Assembly: GCF_918797505.1 (NCBI RefSeq)
Contig: NC_092798.1
Span: forward strand, 7,391,501 to 7,455,500
DNA: 64,000 bases
Direction: 5' to 3'
From: Bemisia tabaci
Taxonomy: Eukaryota > Arthropoda > Insecta > Hemiptera > Aleyrodidae
Within the stretch, counting starts at the first letter, position 1; each line of letters opens with the position of its first letter. Positions 46,201-55,585 of the stretch are shown one piece after another. The notes below the pieces were generated by a model, which had not been told where the DNA came from, ran no database searches, and was given only the letters and a program-made list of their open reading frames with translations. The translations under genes were made by a program, and so were the position numbers.

Positions 46201-49200
46201 TTTAAAAATCATAGCCAATCTATAAATAACTCACAGGTAAACCTGCAACTAAAACCAGATAAAACTAAAATTTCTAGCTGAGTTTTTTTCCACTCTTACA
46301 AATCTTAGCATTTTGATCTGTCCATTGGTAATGGAGCAAAAATTATACAGGTACTTTTTTTTATAGTATTAGCTATCAATTTGTCACCATGAAGATGTGC
46401 CTCCACCTTACTGGTCTTTCTAAGCCTGTTTAATGTACCCTATAAACATTATCTCACTAATTTAGATTTTTTCCTGTTTATTTTTTCAGTTTCATCAAAC
46501 AATTTGATAGTAAGTCGGGACCGAAAGCGGACCAAATTCGAGGTCTTCATCTGAAAGCAAATCTTTTAAGCATACGAAATGAAGTCTTCATTAAAAGAGA
46601 CGGGAGAGTTCCTGAAGCCTTGCTGGATATACCGAGGGTACGTATTGCAGCATCGCGCTTGTGGTCTGATGCCCATTTTTGCCAGATAATGCTGAAATAT
46701 CTAAGTGTCTAAAATCTCAAAATCTAAATTTCTGCCATTTAAATCCATGTAAAATATCTTCATCTCATTGCACAGCCTCAGTGTCAAAATATAGTGAAAC
46801 ATTTTTTTTATCTATCCCAGGAAATGCTCTCTTCATTAGAGCTATTATATGTTTTTCTTTTTCACTGATTTTTTTAAATTTGTTATTTTCCAGAAAAATG
46901 CATTGTTTTTATTTAGACTTAAAAAAAAGGTTCCTTAATTAAAGATGAATTACATATCTTTGCTACTATACAGTTTTTAGCTCACTATTTTTTTTTTTTT
47001 ATTTAATTGTTTTAGGATGCAGAAGAAGTAGATTTTGATCTCCACCCAAGCACATCTCAAGCCAAGAGAGCTCCTCCAAAAGCAAATAAGAGAAGATCGA
47101 ATGAAAAAGTCAAACCAAAAGTGAAATCTCCTCGACTCAGTTCAAGAGACAGAGCTCCAACTCATGATAGTAAGTTTTGCTATGTATGTGATTACATGAG
47201 GAGTAATATTTAGGAGCTCGAGTATCCCAGGATGGAAAGATGGACCAAGCCATACGAGGAGGGACCCAAAAAAATGGAGTTTTGCTGTAATTTGGCAACA
47301 AAGGATAATATTCGGGTTCCACTGCTAGGAGGTGTAACTAGGAGCAATGAAAAGTCATTATGCCAAATTTCAACTTTGTAGCACACTTTCTTAAATTTTG
47401 GCGAAACATGGTTTAAGGGGTTGTCTGACGAGTTCGTCGTTTTTGAAGATGGGTCAATTTCAGTAACAACACTTAGCGCTCAAGTTTTTCTCTCTTACTC
47501 GATGAAAAAACGACTTCCTCTGTGAAAATTTGGAAGTGCTGCTTCAAGAGGACAATCCACATCAAAAACTTCAGTCTAAGTATAGTTTTTCGTTTTAGAA
47601 ATGGTGCTGTGTCGCCCGAAACCCCTGTATGGCTCCAAACCGCCATCGCCATTGGATAGTACCGATGCAAATAATGAAAAAAAATTGCATTTTTGTGAAT
47701 GAGGGTGGTTATGGATCATTTAAATAACTAGCAGATATCACTTGAATGTAATACAGAAACATTTCTGCAAGAAAATTTGGCCTAAAACGCGTTGTTGCCG
47801 AATTGACACCCCATTTAGCGCTCTGGCCGGTGACTGCCGCTGGGCGACCAGCCGAAGTTCGAACAATAAATCACACTATAAAACGAAGAAAAACATTTAT
47901 TCACTCATGTCATGATTGAAACATGTTCCCTGCAAAATTCACTCCAAAAATTGACAGAGTTAGCCGTGTATTGCCTGTGAAAATCACTCATCTTCAAAAA
48001 CGACGAACTCATCAGACAACCCCTTAAAGCAAGTCTTGCCAAAATAAAAGAAAAAGTGCTACGAAGTTGAAATTTGGCATAGTGACTTTTCATAGCTCCT
48101 AGTTACACCTCCTAGCGGTGGAACCCGAATTTATTCCCTAGTTGCCAAGTTACAGCAAAATTCCGGTTTTTTTTTTTTGATCCCTCCTCGTATAAAATCG
48201 AAACATGCAGGGAAGGAAAGCTATTGCTATGTTAAATAGGATTCTTTGGGATCAAAGTATCTCTAAAGAAAAAAAGAGAATGATTTATAACACCATAATG
48301 AAAAGCATTCTGACCTACGGTAGTGAAGTGTGGCCCATGAAAGATCGTACCAAAAAGATTTTTAAGGCAACTGAGATGGATTTCTGGCAAAGATCAGCGG
48401 AAATCTCAAGGAGGGATCACGTAAGGAACGAAAGAGTTTGTGAGATCATGAATGCCGAGCAGAACATCGTGCATGAAATTATGACCAAACAGCCTGTCTG
48501 GTATGGTCATGTTCAACAAATGGCGAATGATAGGTTGCCTAAGAAGGTACTAGATTGGGTTCCTCCTGGGAGAAGACGTAGGGGACATCCAGTAAAATCG
48601 TGGATAGGTGGCATTCAGGATGAATTCACAAGATGCCATTTACCAGATGACCTCTGGATCGATAGGTAAGGATGGCGATTAGGTGTCGCTGAGTGCCCGG
48701 GCGCGCTGTAAAGCGACTCGCATGTATGTATGTGATTACATGATGATTAGATCTCATCATTTAAAGAATCTCTACATCCCTTAATTGAAGGTATTATTAG
48801 TTATCCTCCTAGGGATTGTCCATTACAATCCAAACAATAACAATGACCTAACCTCTTTAAATGCAAAACATGAGAATAAATTTATTTGTATTGCTTTTCT
48901 GTGATGTAACACCATCAGAATCCATTCCTTGTTTGAAGAAAGTTAACATAGTAAATGGAGGCCTGAGGTCTGCACCTCAATCTGTTGCAAATCGATGGTG
49001 TAAGTCAGCAGTTGCATAACTTGGTTTGCAACATTGCAGACTTCCTGTCATACTTTGTTTTTTAAATGGAAAACTAATCGACAGCAATTCTTTGAAACTG
49101 CCGTGATTTTTCTCCTCTGTGCGAAGAAAATTCTGCAAAAACCTCAAGGATGAATGATGTCATCCTTGAAGTCAATTTGTTCTCCTTTAAAAAAATAACA

Positions 49201-52200
49201 TAGAGACGGAGATTTTCAGACATCGCTAACGAGATATGCAATTGCTGACTTACACTGTCGAAATGCAGCTCCAAAATTGTCTGCGAACCGCTGCAGTCTT
49301 AATTTTTACCTCACTTCATTCTTATCTATGAAAAATGCAGTAAGGTGCAAGTCTCAAATGCCAAGTATCCTGCATCTGCTTGGCACGTTCAAAATGTCTT
49401 ATGTCAAGTGACTGCTTGCAAATTTTGTTGCAAAAGTATGTATCGTCAAGAAAACTTGTCCCCCGTTGTTTTTTTTCATCAATTTTTTTTTTATCTTCAA
49501 TCTGTATTTCTAGTTTCAGATGATGATGGTGACATCGAAGATAATGATGGTGGTGGAGACTATTCAGCCAGAACTAGACAAGGTTCAGCAACAAATGAGG
49601 AAGAAGAAGTTTTTCGTAGACTTCCAAGAAGAACAAGGGCAAGGAGCAATGATTTAGAAGCTCTGTCAAATGTTGAGGCAAAGCCAACTACCTCTTCAGA
49701 ATCCAGTCGTAGATCAATGGATAGATCTCCTGAGCCACAGCCTTCCTGTTCAAGATCATCAAAAACAGAAGAGCTAAAGTCTGATCTCAGGCCATCAAAT
49801 ACATCTGACATCAATCACAATTCAGACTACGATAAACTTGATGCCTTATTCTTCTCTTCAACTAAAGTTTTGAAGTCGCCTAAAAAATCCAGAAAAAGAG
49901 CTCCTCCATCACAACAAGAACAAACCAACACAGAGTTTTCTGACGCTAGAGAAAGCTCAGATGTTGCTGACACCCAGGCGAGTATGGGTGTGTTCGGAGA
50001 CTTCCGAACTCAACAATTGGAACTGTTAAATTCGGTATTCCTCAAGACTCCTCCTGTATCAAAACCTCCACCATCAAAATTTAAAAGTTTCACTCAGGCA
50101 TCGCAAAAGACAAAAACTGTTCGCGAGCGAATTGATGGAAAATTATCTGAGACGGACAAAGAAGCTCCAATCAGTCAGGATTTGGACTCGTTCTTTGAAA
50201 GTCAAACCAAGAAACCTCCTCCTCGGAAACCAGGAGACTCCAAGATCTTTTGTTCTCAGCGACCGGAGGATTTGTTGGACGATATTCTTTTCTCCCAGCC
50301 TGTCGCGCGAAAAGGTCCTCCAAAAAAAAAGTTCTTCACTCAGACGGTACGTAGTTTATCATTTCTTTGTCAAATTTCTTATAAAGGGAAACTAATTTTT
50401 AGTTTATCAAAACATCGGATTATAAGGAGACTCAGGATTCGTTCGTGAAAAAAATGTTTGAGAACTTACAAGTTTCTGTCATCTTCATAGCTGAAATATA
50501 ATCTTCTCAATTATTGTTCAAGTAGGAGATTTAGTCTCAACTTAGAAATTTTATTGTCTCTTCGAAGAGAATTAAATGATGCACTCGTTTTGACATCATT
50601 CTTTCACCAGCTTTTCAAGCACCTATAGATTGCTTTGCATTTTTGTATCTCCTACTATGTCTTTTTGCCTCGTTATTTTCTTTTCAGAATAAACTAGTCT
50701 TTCAGCTAATCTTTTATTATTATTTTTTATCATTTCCTCTTCCTTTCTTATATCATGCTTCCTCCTCTTACTTTTTGCTTTTGCTTAAACCTGCAGGCTC
50801 AGAAAGAAATTGTGAATGCAAACTTGCATTTCAGATTTTCAGTCAGTATTTTTGCTTTTTTGAAAGGATTAGAAACGGCAAATAATGTGATTTATAAAAT
50901 TTGTCAATTCTAATCTTACGTCTCGTTTTTAAGAATTGAGTGCTCTATTGATGTGTAATATCTTTATCTTAATTGAGGCACTGGGTGTAAGAAGGGCGCT
51001 GCTAGGTTGCCTTGTTTCCGATCCTTCATTAAAAATTTATGTTGTAGAAAAGAATCCGGATTTCTTTAGATTTCTCTGATGTATCTTCAATCGGATATAC
51101 TAGAATTATGCAGAAAATGAAAAAAAAATTTCAACGAAATATATGCATTTACTTTCCTTACAATGAATGGAATATCGACTGTGAAACTACCAAACCACGT
51201 ATCTCGGTTTGCGACGTCGCAGACTTCCTGTCATACTTTTTTTTTTAAATGAAAAACTACTTAACATCCAGTCTCGAAAATTCCTGTGATTTTTCCTCTT
51301 TGTGCGGAGAAAATTTCGTGAGAATTTCAAGGAATGATATTGATTTCGTCTACTTCAAAAAAATAAAATGTGAGCGTAGATTTTTAAACACCGCAAACGA
51401 GATACGTGGTTTGGTAGTTTCACCGTCGATATGTAATTATGTATTAGCGGAGGTTTGGAAACACTGCAACCGAAGAATGCCCTTCTGCACCGAACCTCAA
51501 TTATGAGTTTTAGACCAGAATTGTAAGATGCTTTTATAGACTACCTTAACATAAAATCTCTTCTCATGCCTTCCCTGAACATTCAAATCCCCATGGATAA
51601 GTCATTCTAGCGAGTCCAAATCGAGAGATATCTAAAGACTTCTCATACAATATTGGTTACAGTTCTGTATGTAAACTCTCATTCTTTTTTATAACAAAGA
51701 ATAACTTACGGAAAAAAGAAAATTTTAAGACATTAGTTTGACTTTAAGTGTTGTCTCTTGTTGACAAAATTTGTTGTTTTTTAGTTAGATCCGTTCTGAT
51801 TTAACTTAAAGTCAGTTTTTTTTAGTTAAAGAAACAACGCATTTTCACAAAAAAAAAACTGACTTTAAGGTGAAACTGCACGGATTTAACTAAAACAAAA
51901 ACAATTGTTGTTAACAAGAAATGACGCTTCAAGTCTAAATAATATCTCAAGAAAAAAGTTTTTCAGCGCATTGTGCTCTTAAAAATGCATTTTTTTAAGG
52001 TAACTTGGATGCAAGTAGTCTTCAGCGCAATTTACCTCTTCTGTGAAGAGAGAAGCAACTTGGCAAAACTGCAAAGCAACTGTTCCATATAAATTCAGTG
52101 GAACTCAACAGCAGTCCTTAATGTTTTTAGTAGTTGTAACTTAGATTATTGGAAAATCTAGAATCTTATTTGCAACCGCCGATTTACATCAAGGGTAGAT

Positions 52201-52930
52201 ACTGCTAATTGCACCAAGTTCCGTAGGGTTTTATTCACGCAGTAGATTCCATGTGTCAGTTACATAATCCTGTTTGGATGGTTAAATCCTGTAGATTAGC
52301 ATTAATCAACAAGATCCATCGAACAATTTATCCATACGATTTTCCAAATCCAATATTTACGTAGATATTGCCCATCCAAAGAACATGGTAACAGACATTA
52401 TCCACCACAGTTGATGAATTCCTGAAATTTTCATACAAATATATGCATTCTGAAGGAAAAATTAAGACAATTTTGAGACGTCTTGGCAACCTAAGCTTAA
52501 AAGGTGCTTGTGAAATCTACTGAGGGTGGAAGGTGACGATGTATACATTTTCAACGGTTGTTCCATGCTAATCATGGATTACATTGGGGTGGAAGAAACC
52601 ATGCTATTCGCCAGCGCAGGTGCTATTCTATTGTGTCATTCAAAAAGGGTCACACCACAATTAAAACTGGTCCTTGTAACTCAGCGATTGAATGGATCTT
52701 CTCCTTTTTCGCTAATTCACAGGATTTAATCACCAGAGCAAGCTTTCATGAATTTTGCAGTTAATTGAGTGTTTTGTGCCCAGAGGCCTCACAATTTGTA
52801 TAATTTTTGAATTTTATTTATGTCTGTACAGGCTGCACTTTCCGATGCTGGGTCATCTTCAAGGCAACCAATGCAACCAATCAAGAACCAAGCTGTAAAA
52901 TCGGATCAGAATTCTCCGCTTTTTGATTGA
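40243..52930 (+). CDS. ERCC6L2-like protein: degenerate SNF2 lobe 1 plus disordered tail, 648 aa
   Basis: Exons: 40243-40245 (ATG only), 41423-41536, 42445-42625, 44138-44267, 44960-45155, 45953-46041, 46490-46637, 47016-47169, 49514-50346 and 52832-52930. They total 1947 nt, every border is GT-AG, and all phases agree. Residues about 45-290 follow ERCC6L2 helicase lobe 1: FDFQRRGIQQMF (Q motif), NDVPGSGKKVQVVAF (P-loop), LIICPRPKIHVWE (motif Ia), VDNIE at 177-180 (motif II), WVSPSYYEQFKR, and a final VFIKRDGRVP block. The catalytic Thr after P-loop Lys is Lys80, and DEAH is replaced by DNIE, so ATP hydrolysis is unlikely. No second helicase lobe follows; residues about 290-648 are Ser/Pro/Lys-rich and disordered, with repeated DxLFFSS/DDILFSQ/DSFFESQ-type motifs. 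The one-codon first exon is an inference. Catalytically inactive nuclear scaffold or DNA-repair partner is plausible; function is unknown. Confidence 0.75.
40911..41188. repeat. MITE in intron 1 of the ERCC6L2-like gene
   Basis: The ends TACATAGAGTTGTATTGTAA and the inverse at 41188 match over about 25 bp, with three to four mismatches. The 278-bp interior holds one chance frame. Confidence 0.6.
42783..42809 (-). ncRNA. Possible hammerhead-ribozyme-like core (weak)
   Basis: The minus strand reads CTGACGA, then a small GAAGC/GCTTC stem with loop GCTT, then GAAAC. This has the order of a hammerhead core (CUGANGA, stem II, GAAA). The first stem II pair would be T against C, and I cannot pair stem III convincingly. 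It could equally be a conserved piece of a Penelope-like or other retroelement remnant in this intron. Confidence 0.25.
43930..44050. repeat. Remnant of the TTGCCAAATTT foldback family
   Basis: It contains GGCATTGTTGAAATGTGTTTACGTTCTTGTTAGGG near 43947-43981, interrupted in part, then GAAATGTTGCCAAACG near 44031. It resembles the flanks of 17548-17740 and 13365-13420. It lies in intron 3 of the ERCC6L2-like gene. Confidence 0.4.
44677..44726. repeat. AGATTTAA microsatellite
   Basis: Five to six imperfect copies of AGATTTAA/ATAGATTTAAA in tandem, within an intron of the ERCC6L2-like gene. Confidence 0.75.
47255..48190. mobile_element. TA-flanked long-TIR MITE (Tc1/mariner type) inside the LINE
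   Basis: The ends CGAGGAGGGACC... and ...GATCCCTCCTCG are inverted repeats matching over about 200 bp (for example GTCTGACGAGTTCGTCGTTT against its inverse near 48005). They are flanked by TA (47253-47254 and 48191-48192). The 936-bp element has no transposase frame. Removing it rejoins the LINE reading frame on either side. Confidence 0.8.
48205..48669 (+). pseudogene. Non-LTR reverse transcriptase, C-terminal fragment
   Basis: The 154-codon frame carries the post-catalytic C-terminal part of LINE reverse transcriptases: KKRMIYNTIMKSILTYGSEVW, with FWQRSAEISRRDHVRNERV and WYGHVQQM following. Across the MITE, the upstream 47210-47254 encodes LGARVSQDGKMDQAI in the same frame, the thumb-proximal motif expected just before it, with one stop at the junction. 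The catalytic FADD region is absent, so it is dead on arrival. Confidence 0.85.
48993..49260. repeat. MITE family C copy 1
   Basis: The ends CGATGGTGTAAGTCAGCAGT and the inverse finishing ACACTGTCG at 49260. The interior shares GCAGACTTCCTGTCATACTT and TCTGTGCG phrases with copy 2 at 51172-51432. Both lie in introns of the ERCC6L2-like gene. Confidence 0.75.
51172..51432. repeat. MITE family C copy 2
   Basis: The ends ATATCGACTGTGAAACTACC and the inverse at 51432 match for about 35 bp with few mismatches. Possible TA duplication inside the palindromic ends. The body is homologous to 48993-49260. Confidence 0.8.
51732..51940. repeat. Foldback element, arms about 85 bp
   Basis: The left arm (ATTAGTTTGACTTTAAGTGT...) and the right arm (ending CTTCAAGTCTAAAT) are inverted diverged copies. 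They run through TCTTGTTGACAAAATTTGTT to a shared CTTAAAGTCAG/CTGACTTTAAG near the centre. It lies in the last intron of the ERCC6L2-like gene. Confidence 0.8.
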
Positions 52931-55585
52931 TTTATAAATAAATCTATCAATCAATTGGGTACCTATCTAGTCAGACTTTTAAGGGGAAAATTTACACCAT
53001 CATCTTTTCCAACAATTTTTACCAACTCTTTTAATTTTAATGTATGTGCTAGATTGCATGAGTTTTTACATATCTAATGGTTTTATGGGAGGTTTACAGG
53101 CAATTTATTGATACCTTTTTTTTCACTCTAATTTTATAAGGTTTTAAGGTTTAGAACTAGATGTTCTGTGCTTGAGTTTTATTAAATATATCCGCAGGAT
53201 TTGAAGAATGTACGTCATTAAATTAGGAGTCTTAGTAGTTTGTGTGCGCTATTTTAACCAGAGGAAACTGATTTACCAAATTTGATAATCTACTCCTAAT
53301 TTGTATAACTTTGTTATTTAGTCACTAATCAATACTTACCGAATTTTTTATTCAAAGGCTTTGGCTCATGTGCTCTTATTACCAATTTTCTAATTCCAGA
53401 ATTCTGTAGGCATGATGAAAACAAAAAAATACAAGTTCATTTATTTTGAGTGCCTTGCTTGCACTAATTGTATCTCGTATTGACTGGTAACGTACTAAAT
53501 TTATTTTATCTCTAACAAAGATTTTTCTCATCTCTTATCATTTTGGCACTCTATTTGAAATAAAAAACTCAATTCTTATTCTTTTCGAAGACTGGTCCTG
53601 TATTCAGTCCCTTTAATGTCATTTAAGATAGCTCTTACCTACTTCATTTTAATTTAGCAATATACACAATAGGTAATTTAAAATTTATACATTTACCCCT
53701 CTGTAACTGGCTTATGTCTTTCCACCTTGATTCATAACTTTCAATTGAGTTCTTATTTTTTGTTTGTTTTTAGAAGTAGCACCATGTAATATTTTCTCTT
53801 TAATTTGTTCAAGAATTCCCTAAGTGGGTTGGATTTCCATTATTTTTGAACTTTTTAAACATAAGTGAAGGTATATTAGTGTAGAAAATGTAATTATTTT
53901 TCTGAGTTACCTATTGTAAATTTTTATATTTTTTTAATTAGAAAATTTTTGATGAATTTAAAGGCCATCTTTTTATTTTAAGAATGAAGATTTACTCTCA
54001 GAGAAAACCCTGAGGGAAGTTTCCGAAAAGTTTTAATTTCTTTGAAAGATTATTCGTGAGCATGTTATAGTTTCCACTGGTCATCCACCACTATTGCAGT
54101 TATCATTATTCAATGGCCGTTTTTAAATCAAAAGGAACCACACCCAATGTGATGTGAGCCTTGTTTTCCATGTATTCAGATTGATCTCATGGCTGAGATG
54201 TCTTAGTGGAGATAGTTTCCTTTGATTTAAATGCGTACCTACGTCCAGTTGACCGATATTAGTTGAGAAAAAATAAGCGCTGTTTTTAGTTAATGTCAGT
54301 GTATTTGTACAGGTATAAACATTGTACAAAATATTATTACAATGTGGGAAGAACTCGTATTTCATAATGAGTACCTAATTAAAAATGAGACAATGAAAAA
54401 AGAGGAACAACTTCTGGAAATAATATACCTACTTTCTTGACAGATGGGTTTTCTATGAAAATGAAGCAGTTCTTTTTATGATGCAATAATTGAAACTTCA
54501 GAAATGGTTTGAATGGTTCAGAATGATTGGAAAATCATGGCTCTTATCCCTATTTTTTTCTCTTTAATGGAAGTAAGTATGACAATATTTATCTCCATGT
54601 AAGTACCTACAAGCAACAGTTTACCAGAAATAAGTTAGGAGTTCCCATTGTTCCTTTATGTAACGTGAATTTGTCTCTTGATCTCCACGCATTTTTTTCA
54701 ACACAGGTGCAAGGCAGATAAAGAATGGTGGTTGCATTTCGTACCCTCTTGACGTCACATGACATTGGGGACGTTTCGGGTACATCCTGAATGCATGGCA
54801 AAGCATGTACCATCTGCGTGTCACAGCCTTTAAAATGGCGGCTCAACTCGGAATGCAACCACCTTTCTTTATCTGCCTTGACACAGATGGTTTCGCTCAG
54901 TAAAACTTTCCATATCAAAAATCAGTTCAGAAGCCTCAAAGTCAACAAGTAATGGCGATTCCCAAGTGGTGTTGCCTTACTCTTAATAATTGTTTCATTC
55001 AACATATATTTTTTTCAACAATTTTTTTTTTTAAATGCACCATTTGCAGCGTCTACTATGTACTCTTTTAGAAAGGAATCAAAGTACAAATATTTTGTTT
55101 ATCATTTGACAAAAAAAAGAGTTCCCTGTGAGAGGGGCATAGGCAATTTGCAATGCAAAAAAATTGCATTTATTGCAATAAATTTTAATGAGATGAGTTC
55201 CTTCAATCAGTGTACCTATAGACAACACACACAACACTTAGGCACAATAGCAATAATTTTACCGTGCAGCATTGCAGTTGATTGCAATCTGTGCCACTAG
55301 GGTATAATTCGTTCGCTGAAAGAAATCTGCATCTTGTGGCTCACAAGTCAAAGATGATAATATGAAATCAATTCCAATTCCTATTGTATAGGAATATTTT
55401 TGTCGAAAATTATCTCCATGGTAGCCTTATCTGATTCTAAAGGAGGTATCTCAAGAATCATACGGCAAATTTCTCTCTTCGGACCTAAAGTAGCAGTATA
55501 GACATAAGAACTCAGGCCTAAAAACCTAGTTTAATTTTTTTCTTAGTAGGTACCGTTTGATGGGGTCAGTCATTATCAACCGTTG
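52931..55585. other. 3' flank of the ERCC6L2-like gene; intergenic
   Basis: AATAAA occurs at 52937-52942, just after the stop, and again at 53559-53564 as a better-spaced polyadenylation candidate. The DNA is AT-rich and free of recognisable exons. One MITE is present at 54711-54880. Confidence 0.55.
54711..54880. repeat. MITE with AAGGCAGATAAAGAA ends
   Basis: The left AAGGCAGATAAAGAATGGTG and the right inverse (ending TTTCTTTATCTGCCTT near 54879) match over about 30 bp including GGTTGCATT. The element is 170 bp. Confidence 0.75.

Larger units (their letters stand above)
47181..48743 (+). mobile_element. 5'-truncated LINE copy with 19-bp target duplication
   Basis: Direct repeats TATGTATGTGATTACATGA at 47181-47199 and 48725-48743 flank the insertion. 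The body (47200-47252 plus 48193-48724) is the 3' end of a non-LTR retrotransposon, finishing in ATGT repeats that merge with the right duplication. A separate MITE at 47255-48190 interrupts it. The whole lies in the intron between exons 8 and 9 of the ERCC6L2-like gene. Confidence 0.75.

Noticed and set aside
49560..49814. 84-codon minus-strand ORF
   Set aside because: It is antisense to exon 9 of the ERCC6L2-like gene and is explained by its codon bias.
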